Source: Acidobacteriota bacterium | Lineage (GTDB): Bacteria; Acidobacteriota; Blastocatellia; Pyrinomonadales; Pyrinomonadaceae | Length of the DNA: 64,000 nt | Reading direction: 5' to 3' | Assembly: GCA_020200135.1 (NCBI GenBank) | Contig: JAIVJI010000072.1 | Span: forward strand, 1 to 64,000 | Position numbers and translations under genes: made by a program | In this document: one piece after another, positions 55,698-64,000 of the stretch | Numbering within the stretch: the stretch's first letter is position 1 | Layout: every line of letters starts with the position of its first letter | The notes under the pieces: generated by a model | What the model was told of the DNA's origin: nothing | Databases searched by the model: none | Seen by the model: the letters and a program-made list of their open reading frames with translations, nothing else

Positions 55698-55729
55698 TAA
55701 ATTTTCACGACAAAAATTTTCCGCCGCGC

Positions 55730-55758
55730 GTATTTTTACGCCCGCCGCCCGCACTGTT
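55730..55758 (+). promoter_or_regulatory. Shared promoter element, copy 3 (before the candidate small RNA)
   Basis: GTATTTTT (55730-55737), 13-nt spacer, GCACTGTT (55751-55758). It comes after the subtilase terminator and before a structured stretch that ends in a strong terminator, with no gene on the plus strand in between. Confidence 0.6.
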
Positions 55759-55765
55759 CGCGTGT

Positions 55766-55926
55766 AAGCCGCCGCGACCCGAAACGTCGCGGCGGCCGGC
55801 CGGGGACCCGGCCGAGAGCAAGGGGTTTGCACAGCATCTGTCGGGGCGCTTTCCGTCACGGGGAGAACGGGGCGCCTCGCCAGTCGGGCGGCGCGGTCGG
55901 AAGGCCGCGCCGCCCATCCTTTTTTT
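55766..55926 (+). ncRNA. Candidate structured small RNA
   Basis: A transcript from the shared element at 55730-55758 would run about 160 bases to a terminator and contain no convincing coding frame. It would fold into a perfect 10-bp hairpin (GCCGCCGCGA 55768-55777 with TCGCGGCGGC 55787-55796), a second GC hairpin (CGGCCGGG 55797-55804 with CCCGGCCG 55807-55814), a less structured middle with GAGAGCAAGGGG, and a terminator stem (GGGCGGCGCGG 55886-55896 with CCGCGCCGCCC 55905-55915) followed by seven T residues. Existence is inferred from promoter, folding and terminator only. Confidence 0.45.
55886..55926 (+). terminator. Rho-independent terminator of the candidate small RNA
   Basis: An 11-bp perfect GC stem with an 8-nt loop (55897-55904), then ATCC and seven T residues to 55926. 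It reaches the stop codon of the convergent gene at 55925, so it could act for both strands. Confidence 0.8.
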
Positions 55927-56818
55927 ACGCCGCCCCGTACTTCTTGAACCAGGCCCGGAGGCGCTGCCAGCCGTCGGCGGCCGCCTCCTTGTTGTATGAG
56001 GGGCGGTAGTCCGCGTGGAAGCCGTGTCCGGCCTCCGGGTAGACGATGATCTCCGAACGCCGCGCGGCCTTCGACTTCGACGCCTTCAGCGCCTCGCGCA
56101 TCCGCTCGACCGACGCGAGGGGGATGCCCGTGTCCTTCCCGCCGTAGAGCCCGAGCACCGGCGCGTTCAGCTCGCCGGCCACGTCGACGGGCTGGCGCGG
56201 CGTCAGAGGGCTTACGGCCGCGCCCTCGCGCGCGACCAGACGCCCGTACCACGCGACGCCCGCGTCCAGCTCCCTGCTGTGCGCCGAGTAGAGCCACACG
56301 ATGCGCCCGCCCCAGCAGAAGCCCGTGACGCCGACCTTCTTCCCGTCCGACCTCTTCGTCGCGCGCGCCCACCCGACGGTCGAGTCGAGGTCGGCCATCA
56401 CCTGCTCGTCCGGCACCTGCCCGACGACCTTCATCACGTCCTCCATCTTGAGCCGCGTCGTGTCGCCCTGCCGGAAGTAGAGCGACGGCGCGACGGCCAG
56501 ATAGCCGAGCTTGGCGAAGCGGCGGCAGACGTCCTTGATGTGCTCGTGGACGCCGAAAATCTCCTGCACGACGAGGGCGACGGGGAAGTTCTTGCCCCGC
56601 AGGGGCATCGCGCGGTAGGCCGGCATCTCGACGCCGCCGCGCACGGGGATTTTGACCTCGCCCGCTTCGAGCCCCTGCGCGTCGGTCGTAATTATGGTCT
56701 GCGCCGCGACGGGCTGGACGGCCAGCGCGAACCCCGCCGCCAGCGACCCGGCGATGAAACCGCGCCGCGACACCTCCTCCGGCAACAGTCCGACAAGTTC
56801 TTCGTGCGTCTCTCTCAC
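55925..56818 (-). CDS. TAT-exported dienelactone hydrolase family protein
   Basis: The product has 297 residues from the chosen GTG. It has a twin-arginine signal ([24 protein letters not shown]), so it should be exported folded. The alpha/beta hydrolase core has [33 protein letters not shown] and the nucleophile Cys in [13 protein letters not shown], typical of dienelactone hydrolases, then [10 protein letters not shown] and the His block [13 protein letters not shown]. The physiological ester substrate is unknown. The GTG at 56816-56818 follows GGAAAGGA. An in-frame ATG at 56848 lacks a ribosome site. Confidence 0.88.
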   Translation of the reverse strand: MRETHEELVGLLPEEVSRRGFIAGSLAAGFALAVQPVAAQTIITTDAQGLEAGEVKIPVRGGVEMPAYRAMPLRGKNFPVALVVQEIFGVHEHIKDVCRRFAKLGYLAVAPSLYFRQGDTTRLKMEDVMKVVGQVPDEQVMADLDSTVGWARATKRSDGKKVGVTGFCWGGRIVWLYSAHSRELDAGVAWYGRLVAREGAAVSPLTPRQPVDVAGELNAPVLGLYGGKDTGIPLASVERMREALKASKSKAARRSEIIVYPEAGHGFHADYRPSYNKEAAADGWQRLRAWFKKYGAA

Positions 56819-56996
56819 AAGTGTTCCTTTCCGAAAGTGGGATGGCACTACTCTAGCGCAAGCGCGCGTGAGCCGGAAGAACCTTCCCGACTTTTTTCGC
56901 GCCGGCGGCGCGGCGCGGCGCGCTTGAAATGGCGGGCGGGGCGGCGTAGATTGGCAGCGCTTTGTCTATCCCCTGAATCGCGGGAGGGAAATCCCC

Positions 56997-57494
56997 ATGA
57001 GCTTATGTGCGTCGCTGGCGGCGGAGATGCGGCAGGAGGCGAAGACGACGAGGCGCCTGCTCGAGCGCGTGCCCGAGGCGTCCTTCGGGTGGAAGCCCCA
57101 CGAGAAGTCGATGACGCTGGGGCGTCTGGCCGCGCACGTCGCGGAGCTGCCCGAGCTGGTCATCCCGGCGCTGACCCGGCCCGAGTTAGACTTCGCCTCG
57201 GGCGACTTCAAACCGTTCCACCCGGAGAGCACGGCCGAGCTGCTTGAGAAGTTCGACCGCAACATCGACGCGGCCGTCGGGCTGCTGGAGAAACAGCCCG
57301 ACGACCGCATGGGCGAGCCGTGGAAACTGCGGAGCGGCGACCACGTCCTCTTCGAGATGCCGCGCGCGATGGTCGTCCGCTTCGTCGGGCTCAACCACGT
57401 CGTCCACCACCGCGGGCAGCTCTCGGTCTACCTGCGCCTGCTCGACGTGCCGCTGCCCTCCATCTACGGCCCCTCGGCGGACGAAGGCAGGTAG
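56997..57494 (+). CDS. DinB family protein
   Basis: This 165-residue four-helix bundle of the DinB type has metal-site histidines in GRLAAHVAELPELV and LNHVVHHRGQLSVYLRLLDVPLPSIYGPSADE, the usual C-terminal ending. Members include thiol-dependent enzymes such as maleylpyruvate isomerase-like and bacillithiol transferase proteins. The substrate here is unknown. The ATG at 56997 follows GGGAGGGAA. Confidence 0.9.
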   Translation: MSLCASLAAEMRQEAKTTRRLLERVPEASFGWKPHEKSMTLGRLAAHVAELPELVIPALTRPELDFASGDFKPFHPESTAELLEKFDRNIDAAVGLLEKQPDDRMGEPWKLRSGDHVLFEMPRAMVVRFVGLNHVVHHRGQLSVYLRLLDVPLPSIYGPSADEGR

Positions 57495-57524
57495 GACGCG
57501 CGCGGACTTTTCAAGGGGGTCGGG

Positions 57525-58262
57525 ATGACGGCTGCGGGCAAGGTGTCTGTGAGGATCGGCTGCTGCGGCTTCCGCTCGTCGCGCCAGACCTATTACGAGT
57601 CGCTCGACTCGGTCGAGGTGCAGCACACCTTCTACCAGCCGCCGCAGGTTCAGACGCTGCGGCGCTGGCGCGACGAGGCGCCCGCCGGCTTCGAGTTCAC
57701 GCTCAAGGCGTGGCAGCTCGTCACGCACCAGGCGTCGAGCCCGACCTACAGGCGGCTCAAACGCACGCTCGACGAAGAGGAGAAAGAGGGCGCCGGCTTC
57801 TTCCGCCCGACCGAGGTCGTCCGTGGCGCGTGGGAGCTGACGCGCGAGTGCGCCGGGGCGTTGGGCGCGCGCGCGCTGCTCTTCCAGTGCCCGGCCAGCT
57901 TCAGGCCCGTGCGCGAGAACGTCGAGAACATGCGGCGCTTCTTCCGGGGCGCGGAGCGCGCGGGGCTCGTCTTCTGCTGGGAGCCGCGCGGCGGCTGGCC
58001 GCGCGAGCTGATAAGCGAGCTGTGCGAGGAGCTCGCGCTGTGGCACGCCGTCGACCCCTTCGCGGAGCGGACGCTGACGCCCGGCCGCTGCTACTTCCGC
58101 CTGCACGGGCGCAAGGGCTGGCGCTACAAGTACGAGGACGGCGAGCTGGAGGAGCTGCGCTCGATGCTGCCGCGCGACGCCGCGTCCTACGTCTTCTTCA
58201 ACAACGTCCACATGCGCGAAGACGCGCGCCTCTTCCGCGAGATGGTCGAGGGGGGCGACTGA
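57525..58262 (+). CDS. DUF72 family protein
   Basis: This 245-residue TIM-barrel-like protein of the DUF72 type starts SVRIGCCGFRSSRQTYYESLDSVEVQHTFYQPP with EFTLKAWQLVTH, and ends with YFRLHGRKGWRYKYEDGELEELRSMLPRDAASYVFFNNVHMREDARLFREMV. The function of DUF72 is unknown, and structural relatives suggest a sugar- or nucleotide-acting enzyme. It follows the DinB gene by 30 bases, likely in one transcript. Confidence 0.88.
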   Translation: MTAAGKVSVRIGCCGFRSSRQTYYESLDSVEVQHTFYQPPQVQTLRRWRDEAPAGFEFTLKAWQLVTHQASSPTYRRLKRTLDEEEKEGAGFFRPTEVVRGAWELTRECAGALGARALLFQCPASFRPVRENVENMRRFFRGAERAGLVFCWEPRGGWPRELISELCEELALWHAVDPFAERTLTPGRCYFRLHGRKGWRYKYEDGELEELRSMLPRDAASYVFFNNVHMREDARLFREMVEGGD

Positions 58263-58354
58263 ACGCGCCCCGAGAAGCGCCTGACATCCACCCGGCCGCG
58301 CCGCCTCGTAAGTATGTGCGTGCGAGCAGGGGCGGTCGAAGACGATTTTCGACT

Positions 58355-58450
58355 TTGAACGGCGGCGATTTCGCGCACGCCTTCACCGTCCGCGGCGGAA
58401 GGATCGCTGGCTTCCACGAGTACATGGACGCGGCCGCCGCCTTCGCGTAG
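58355..58450 (+). pseudogene. C-terminal remnant of an NTF2/SnoaL-like gene
   Basis: The plus-strand frame NGGDFAHAFTVRGGRIAGFHEYMDAAAAFA ends in TAG at 58448-58450. It matches the last strand and helix of SnoaL/NTF2-like proteins (HAFTVRDGRIVRF.EYxDTAA). There is no start codon or upstream domain in frame, so only the end of a former gene remains after the DUF72 gene. Confidence 0.55.
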
Positions 58451-58460
58451 ACGGGGCCGA

Positions 58461-58520
58461 CCACAGAGGCGCGGGGGCGCGGAGATTCTATTTTGAAATC
58501 TCCGCGCCCCCGCGCCCCGG
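58461..58520. repeat. Inverted repeat with ACCACAG core, copy 2
   Basis: The 20-nt arms 58468-58487 and 58497-58516 are perfectly complementary with a 9-nt loop. The flank reads ACCACAGAGGCGCGG, like ACCACAGGGACACGG at 50274. One arm overlaps the end of the minus-strand gene at 58488, so it can terminate both the remnant and that gene. Confidence 0.75.
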
Positions 58521-58769
58521 CGCGCGGCGCTGGAAGTACGAGAGCGCGAGCCCGCCGAGGAGGCCGCCGGCCACCCCGCCGAGCACGCACAACACGACGA
58601 GCGTCGCCGGCCACGAGCGGGTGCGCGCGCGCAGGCCGATAGGCACGGCCGGCTGCGCCCCCTGTACGGATTTCTCGTCGAAGCGCGGCGGCGGCAGCCG
58701 GCTCGCGTCTTCGAGCGGAACCGTCTCCTCCGTTGGACTTACGAACGCCTCGCTTTTTCTCGGCTCCAT
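58488..58769 (-). CDS. Small single-helix membrane protein
   Basis: This 93-residue protein starts MEPRKSEAFVSPTEETV, has a disordered head (LEDASRLPPPRFDEKSV) and one C-terminal membrane helix (SWPATLVVLCVLGGVAGGLLGGLALSYFQRR, about 60-85). No catalytic motif is present. Such heads can bind cytoplasmic partners. Its end lies within the inverted repeat at 58468-58516. AGGGGAGG precedes the chosen ATG at 58767-58769. Confidence 0.6.
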   Translation of the reverse strand: MEPRKSEAFVSPTEETVPLEDASRLPPPRFDEKSVQGAQPAVPIGLRARTRSWPATLVVLCVLGGVAGGLLGGLALSYFQRRAPGRGGAEISK

Positions 58770-58931
58770 CGCACACGCCTCCCCTGCACTCAACTTATAC
58801 ACTCCGGCACTTCCCTCCCCCTCCCAAAAGCAAGCCGCAGTCCAAACCCCGCCGCCCACCCGTTTGACTCACCGGCCGAATTGTCGTAGATACTTTTCAG
58901 TCCGGCCCTTCCAAGAGAAAATCGAAAGACC

Positions 58932-59723
58932 ATGAAAGCGCTCCGCGTCACACTCGCCGCCCTCTTCGTCTTCGCGCCGCCACTGCTGGCCGCCTGCAAC
59001 CGCAAGCCGGCCGACGCGGACGCCAACGCCGCGGCCACGCCGGGCGGCTCGGCCGAGCAGCAACAGCGGCAGGACGGCGCCGTCCAGGCCCCGTCCGGCG
59101 ACGCGCGCGCTCTCTTCGACCGCGGCCTCGACGCCTACAGGCACGACCGCGACCAGGAGGCCGTCGAGCACTTCAAGCGCGCCGCCGAGCTCTCGCCCGA
59201 CTTCGCCGAGGCGTACTACCGCCTCGGCCTCGCCTACAACGCGCTCAAGCAGGCCGAGGAGGCCGAGAAGGCTTTCGCCGACGCCGTCAAGGCTTACGAG
59301 AGAATCGTCAAGCAGGAGCCGAAGAACTCCGACGCCTTCTACTTCCTCGGACTCTGTTACCAGAAGCTCGGCAAGTACGACGAGGCGGTCAAGGCGCTCA
59401 AGGAGGCGGTCAAGAACTCGCCCGAGGAGAACGACGACAAGTACTTCGAGATGGCCGCGGCGCACTTCAAGATAGCGCAGTACGACGAGTCGGTCAGGGC
59501 GCTCCGCAAGACGCTCGAGATAAACCCCGACCACTACCCGGCGCAGGAGCTTCTCGAAGACGCACAGAACGGCGCGCGCCGCATGGAGGATTTTCGCAAG
59601 CGCCAGGAGCAACTGCGCAGGCAGCAGAACGCCAACGCGAACATGAACGCGAACTCCAATGCGAAGAACTCCAACTCTGGCCCGGCCGGCAACGCCAACT
59701 CCGCCGCCCCACCGCCGATGTAA
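58932..59723 (+). CDS. TPR lipoprotein
   Basis: This 263-residue protein has a lipobox in its signal peptide (LAALFVFAPPLLAAC), TPRs (LFDRGLDAYRHDRDQEAVEHFKRAAELSPDFAEAYYRLGLAYNALKQAEEAEKAFADAVKAYERIV, YFLGLCYQKLGKYDEAVKALKEAVKNSP, EMAAAHFKIAQYDESVRALRKTLEINPDHYPAQ) and a C-terminal Asn-rich tail of the NANANMNANSN type. It should be anchored to a membrane and bind partners in the envelope. It ends one base before the start of the deacetylase gene, so the two are coupled. Confidence 0.85.
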   Translation: MKALRVTLAALFVFAPPLLAACNRKPADADANAAATPGGSAEQQQRQDGAVQAPSGDARALFDRGLDAYRHDRDQEAVEHFKRAAELSPDFAEAYYRLGLAYNALKQAEEAEKAFADAVKAYERIVKQEPKNSDAFYFLGLCYQKLGKYDEAVKALKEAVKNSPEENDDKYFEMAAAHFKIAQYDESVRALRKTLEINPDHYPAQELLEDAQNGARRMEDFRKRQEQLRRQQNANANMNANSNAKNSNSGPAGNANSAAPPPM

Positions 59724-59724
59724 A

Positions 59725-62164
59725 ATGACGGAAGCTAAAACCCGCCGCGCAGCCGCCCCGCTCCTACTGCTCATCGCCCTCCTGCTCGCCGCGACCACGG
59801 CGCGCGCGCAGAAGCCCGCGCAGCCCGACGCGGCCCAGACGCAGGCGGCTTTGCGCACGCTCTCTGTCGCGGGGAGCGTGCTCTACGTCGCCGCGCACCC
59901 GGACGACGAGAACACGGCGCTGCTCGCCTACCTCGCCCGCGGGCGCGGCGTGCGCACCGCCTATCTTTCGCTGACGCGCGGCGACGGCGGGCAGAACATC
60001 CTCGGCTCGGAGAAGGGCGCGCTGCTCGGGCTGGTGCGCACGCAGGAGTTGCTGGCCGCGCGCCGCGTCGACGGCGCGGAGCAGTTCTTCACGCGCGCCA
60101 TCGACTTCGGCTTCACGCGCTCGCCCGAGGAGACCTTCCGCTTCTGGGGGCACGACGCGGCGCTCTCGGACGTGGTGCGCGTCGTGCGCCTCTTCCGCCC
60201 CGACGTCATCATCGCGCGCTTCCCCACCACGGGCGAGGGCGGCCACGGCCAGCACACCGCCTCGGCCGTCCTCGCGGGCGAAGCCTTCGACGCGGCGGCC
60301 GACCCGGCGCGCTTCCCCGAACAGCTCAAGGAGGGCTTACGCCCCTGGAGGGCGAAGCGGCTCGTCTGGAACGTCTTCAACTTCCGCTCGGCCGACCCGC
60401 CGAAGGACGCCGAGCGTGTGCTGAGCGTCGACGTGGGCGGCTACGACCCTCTGCTCGGCCGCTCCTACACCGAGATCGCCGCCGAGAGCCGCACGAAGCA
60501 CATGAGCCAGGCGCAGGGCACGCCGGAGCGCCGCGGCCCCGCGCCCAACTACTTCGCGCACCTCAAGGGCGAGCCCGCGACCAGAGACCTGTTCGACGGC
60601 GTAGACCTGACGTGGCGGCGCTACGCCGGCGGCGAGACGGTCGCGCCGCTGCTCGAAGAGGCCGCGCGCAAGTTCGACCCCGCGCGCCCGCAGGCGGTGC
60701 TCCCGCAACTCCTCGCCTCGTACCGCGAGATGGAGAAGGTCTCGCGACGCGACGAAGCCGGCCGCGTCCCTCTGGTCGAGGCGAAGCGCGAGGCGCTGCG
60801 CGGCGTCATCCTCGCGTGCGCGGGGTTGTGGGTCGAGGCCACGGCCGCCGAGCCCTACGTCGTGCCGGGCGGCGAGGTCAAGGTCACGACGACGCTCGTC
60901 AACCGCTCGGACTTCCCCGTCCGTCTGGAGACGGTCGGCGCGTCCTCGGCGGGCGTCGACCTGCCGCGCCGAGCCGGGCCGCGGACTCTTCAAAGTCCGG
61001 CAGCCGGCGCACGTCGGCGCGCCCGAGGGGCCCGCGGCACTGACGCAGCGCGTCACGCTCCTCTTCGGCGAAGCCGGTGAGGCCGTGGGCTTCGACTTGC
61101 CCGTCGTCCATCGCTGGACTGACCGCGTGCGCGGCGACTTGTATCGCCCCGTCGTCGTCGTCCCCGAGGTCGCGGTCGGACTCCTTGAGCAGACGCTCGT
61201 CTTCCCCGACCGCGCGCCCAAGCAGGTGCGCGTGACGCTCCGAAACAACGCGGCCGCAGACTCGACGGGCACGCTCCGCCTGCGACTCCCGGCGGGCTGG
61301 GCGGCCTCGCCGCCGGAAATCCCCGTCACGCTCAAAGCCAAAGGCGAAGAGTTCCGCGCCTCCTTCAACGTCACGCCGCCCGCCGGCGCGTCCGTCGCCG
61401 CGCTCGAAGCCGTCTACGAGTCCGCCGGCAAAACTTTCGCGCGCGGCCTCGTCGAGATCGACTACCAGCACATCCCGCGTCAGACGGTCTTCCCCGAGGC
61501 GCGCGCCGAGCTGGTGCGCGTGGACGTGGCGAAGCGCGGGAGCCGTGTCGGCTACGTGATGGGCTCGGGCGACGAGGTGCCCGAGGCGCTGCGGCAGGTG
61601 GGCTACGACGTGACGCTTCTGTCGGACGAAGATTTGGAGGCGGCCGACCTCTCGCGCTTCGACGCCGTGGTGACGGGCGTGCGCGCCTACAACACGCGCG
61701 CGGCTCTGCGCCGGCAGCAGCGCCGCCTGCTCGAATACGTCGAGCGCGGCGGCACGCTCGTCGTCCAGTACAACACGCCCGACCGCACGCTCGAAGGCGC
61801 GCAGCTCGGCCCGCACCCCTTCCGCGTAGGGCCGGACAGGGTGACGGACGAGGCGGCGGCCGTCACGCAGCTCGCGCCCGGCGACGCGCTCCTGAACGCG
61901 CCGAACCGGATCACGGCCGCCGACTTCGACGGCTGGGTGCAGGAGCGCGGCCTCTACTTCGCCTCCGAGTGGGACACGCGCTACACGCCGCTCTTCGCGA
62001 GCCGCGACCCCGGCGGGCCGGAGTTCAAAGGCTCGACCCTCGTCGCGCGCGTGGGGCGTGGCACGTACGTCTTCACCGGGCTCGCCTTCTTCCGGCAGCT
62101 CCCGGCGGGCGTCCCCGGCGCGTACCGCCTCTTCGCGAACATGATCTCGGCCGGCAAGGAGTGA
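59725..62164 (+). pseudogene. LmbE/PIG-L-type deacetylase with large C-terminal region, frameshifted
   Basis: The first 430 codons hold a signal peptide (LLLLIALLLAATTARAQ) and the PIG-L/LmbE catalytic domain (VLYVAAHPDDENTALLAYLARGRGVRTAYLSLTRGDGGQN, IARFPTTGEGGHGQHTASAVLAGEAFDAA). AHPDDE is the zinc motif, so it should remove an acetyl or similar group from a sugar. Near 60958-60985 the frame is lost. A shifted frame continues EPGRGLFKVRQPAHVGAPEGPAALTQRVTLLFGEAGEAVGFDLPVVH and runs to 62164. Compared with my memory of the family, 40-50 residues may also be missing at the break. The frameshift or a small deletion could be decay or an assembly error. The sequence otherwise keeps good codons. 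Confidence 0.75.
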
Positions 62165-62244
62165 CGGCGCGCCGCCTCTACGGGGAGCTGTCTGAAAGGA
62201 TTCGGGCCGGGCCGCGCTGGAAGCGGCGCCGGCCGCCGTCTGTG

Positions 62245-62388
62245 ATGAGAGACTCAGACCCGAAAGAAATCCCGCGCGAGGAGCCGCCGCCGGTCGGCGG
62301 CAGTTGGGGGCGCCTCTACGCGGCCGTCCTGCTGAACCTGGCGGCGCTCGTCGTGCTCTTCTACCTCTTCACGAGGGCCTTCAGATGA
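62245..62388 (+). CDS. Small membrane protein before the symporter
   Basis: This 47-residue protein starts MRDSDPKEIPREEPPPVGGSWGRLYAAVLLNLAALV, has one membrane helix (LYAAVLLNLAALVVLFYLFTRAF) and ends with its stop overlapping the symporter start (ATGA, 62385-62388). This coupling suggests a small partner of the symporter, as found for some solute symporters. The ATG at 62245 is the first in frame, and a shorter form is possible. Confidence 0.6.
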   Translation: MRDSDPKEIPREEPPPVGGSWGRLYAAVLLNLAALVVLFYLFTRAFR

Positions 62389-64000
62389 GGCCGCTCGACT
62401 GGGTGGTGCTGCTGGCCGGGTTCGCCGGCATCGTCGCCTACGGCGTCTGGAAGGGGCGGCGGACGCGCGACCTCGACGACTTCCTCGTCGCGCACCACAG
62501 CATGCGCTGGCACCACGTCGCGCTCTCCATCATGGCGACGCAGGCGAGCGCCATCACCTTCCTCGCCACGCCGGGACAGGCCTACACCGACGGGATGCGC
62601 TTCGTGCAGGTCTACCTGGGACTGCCCGTCGCGATGGTCGTCCTCTCGCTGACGGCCGTCCCGCTCTACCACCGGCTCAAGGTCTACACCGCCTACGAGT
62701 ACCTCGAAGGCCGCTTCGACCTGAAGACGCGCACGCTCGGCGCGCTGCTCTTCCTCGCGCTGCGCGGCCTCTCGACCGGCGTCTCGCTCTACGCGCCGTC
62801 GGTCATCCTCTCGGTCGTGATGGGGTGGGACATCCGCGCGGTCATCTTCATCATCGGCGGCGCCGTGATGCTCTACGCTTCTCTGGGCGGCGCGAGGGCC
62901 GTGGACAACACGAACTTCCTGCAATTCCTCATCATCATGGGCGGGATGTTCGTCGCCTTCCTGACCATCGTCAGGCTGCTGCCGGACGACGTGTCGTTCG
63001 TCGAGGCCACGCGCGTCGCCGGCAAGCTCGGCCGCCTCAACGCCGTGGACTTCTCCTTCGACATCACGAACCAGTATAACTTCTGGTCGGGTCTCATCGG
63101 CGGCTGCTTCCTCGCGCTCGCCTACTTCGGCACGGACCAGTCGCAGGTGCAGCGGTACCTCTCGGGCGAGTCGGCGGCGCAGAGCCGCCTGGGGCTGCTC
63201 TTCAACGGGCTGGTCAAGGTGCCGATGCAGTTCTTCATCCTCTTCCTCGGCGCGATGGTCTTCGCCTTCTACCAGTTCACCGAGCCGCCCGTCTTCTTCA
63301 ACCCGGTGCAACTGGAGCGCGCGCGCTCCGGCCCGCGCGCGCCGGAGTTCCGCGCGCTCGAAGAGGACTACGCGGCGGCCTTCGCCGAGAAGCAGCGCGC
63401 GGCGCGCGCGTACATCGGCGCGCTGCGCGCGAACGACGAGTCGGCCGCCGCGTCGGCTTCAGCCGAGCTGCGGTCGGCGCAGGAGAAGGCTGACGGCGTG
63501 CGGGCCGGGGCGGTCGAGGTCATCAGGGATTTCGAGCCCAAGCCCAACGACACCAACTACGTCTTCCTCAACTTCGTCACGCGCTACATGCCCGCCGGCC
63601 TCGTCGGGCTCGTGCTGGCGGCGGTCTTCTTCGCCTCGATGTCTTCGACCGCCTCGGAGTGGAGCGCGCTGGCCGCGACGACGGTCGTGGACATCCAGCG
63701 GCGCCTGTTCAAGCGCGAGGCGGGCGACCGCTACTACCTCATCTCGTCGAAGCTGGCGACCGTCTTCTGGGGTCTGTTCGCAGTCGCCTTCGCGCAGTAC
63801 GCGGGTCAGCTCGGCTCGCTCGTCGAGGCCGTCAACCGGCTGGGCTCGCTCTTCTACGGGACGCTGCTCGGCATCTTCCTGCTCGGCTTCTACTTCAAGC
63901 GCGTCGTGGGCACGGCCGCCTTCCTCGGCGCGCTCGCCGGCGAGGCGGCCGTCCTCTACTGCTTCTTCTTCACCAAGCTCGCCTTCCTCTGGTACAACGT
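62385..64000 (+). CDS. Sodium:solute symporter, cut by the window edge
   Basis: The first 538 residues of an SSS-family transporter. WVVLLAGFAGIVAYGVWKGRRTRDLDDFLVAHHSMRWHHVALSIMATQASAITFLATPGQAYTDGMRFVQVY is the family start, with helices such as VIFIIGGAVMLYASLGGARAVDNTNFLQFLIIMGG and YFGTDQSQVQRYLSG, a charged insert (about 300-360) and FLNFVTRYMPAGLVGLVLAAVFFASMSSTASEWSALAATTVVDI. It takes up a substrate with sodium. The substrate class (for example sialic acid, amino acid or sugar) is not clear. No stop is reached in the window. Confidence 0.9.
   Translation, partial: MRPLDWVVLLAGFAGIVAYGVWKGRRTRDLDDFLVAHHSMRWHHVALSIMATQASAITFLATPGQAYTDGMRFVQVYLGLPVAMVVLSLTAVPLYHRLKVYTAYEYLEGRFDLKTRTLGALLFLALRGLSTGVSLYAPSVILSVVMGWDIRAVIFIIGGAVMLYASLGGARAVDNTNFLQFLIIMGGMFVAFLTIVRLLPDDVSFVEATRVAGKLGRLNAVDFSFDITNQYNFWSGLIGGCFLALAYFGTDQSQVQRYLSGESAAQSRLGLLFNGLVKVPMQFFILFLGAMVFAFYQFTEPPVFFNPVQLERARSGPRAPEFRALEEDYAAAFAEKQRAARAYIGALRANDESAAASASAELRSAQEKADGVRAGAVEVIRDFEPKPNDTNYVFLNFVTRYMPAGLVGLVLAAVFFASMSSTASEWSALAATTVVDIQRRLFKREAGDRYYLISSKLATVFWGLFAVAFAQYAGQLGSLVEAVNRLGSLFYGTLLGIFLLGFYFKRVVGTAAFLGALAGEAAVLYCFFFTKLAFLWYN

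Overview
The window is one contiguous, very GC-rich stretch of bacterial chromosome, densely coding on both strands. I see no rRNA, tRNA, phage or CRISPR locus. Several traits suggest an Acidobacteriota member, perhaps class Blastocatellia: secreted proteins ending in DUF4214, a carboxypeptidase-regulatory-like protein with a CxxC '[12 protein letters not shown]' head, a zinc-ribbon/FlgO/TPR protein, a TonB receptor with an N-terminal carboxypeptidase-like domain, and many TPR proteins. This assignment is inference from gene content, not from a marker gene.

Layout. 0-12 kb (minus strand): a RibBA-like protein whose GTP cyclohydrolase half lacks its zinc cysteines, two secreted proteins, an LRR-Roc-COR-TIR protein, an App1-type phosphatase, then a run hemW-ltaE-cmk-ribE. 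12-17.7 kb: a 25-residue Gly/Ser peptide gene with its own terminator, an M19 dipeptidase, a frameshifted PAS-GAF-STAS sensor, a PQQ-type beta-propeller and a gamma-glutamylcyclotransferase-like protein. 17.8-24.3 kb (accessory region, lower GC in places): a deleted aquaporin, a lone integron-type cassette with a recognisable attC, a glycosyltransferase, small orphan genes, a 21-nt repeat tract, and a BrnT toxin overlapping a gene that appears to fuse an antitoxin-like head to a membrane STAND NTPase with TPRs. 24.4-37 kb: acs, PilZ-like protein, AI-2E transporter, paired receiver proteins, carA, lepB, HU, M50 protease. 36.5-37.6 kb: a UmuD homologue and an internally deleted UmuC. 37.7-41.3 kb: TonB receptor plus CDF transporter cluster. 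41.3-49 kb: FlgO/TPR protein flanked by a partial duplication, diguanylate cyclase, Crp/Fnr regulator, YacG, TlpA-like lipoprotein, pyruvate kinase.

48.9-55.9 kb looks like one functional unit. It holds an ECF-like sigma factor, a zinc-finger anti-sigma-like protein, a TPR-CHAT protease and a secreted subtilase with four GNSWQV repeats and a DUF4214 tail, followed by a short structured transcription unit with no ORF. A 29-nt element, GTATTTTT-N13-GCACTGTT, occurs three times: before the anti-sigma gene, the subtilase gene and the putative small RNA. I read it as the promoter of one regulon. The last 8 kb holds a dienelactone hydrolase, DinB and DUF72 proteins, a TPR lipoprotein, a frameshifted LmbE-type protein and a sodium:solute symporter cut by the window edge.

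At least three genes look internally deleted or frameshifted by small events (aquaporin, umuC, LmbE-type), and two more carry single frameshifts. This could be real decay or assembly error. Gene ends are often marked by long inverted repeats of two families: one with iterated AGTAGAC-like arms and one with an ACCACAG core.
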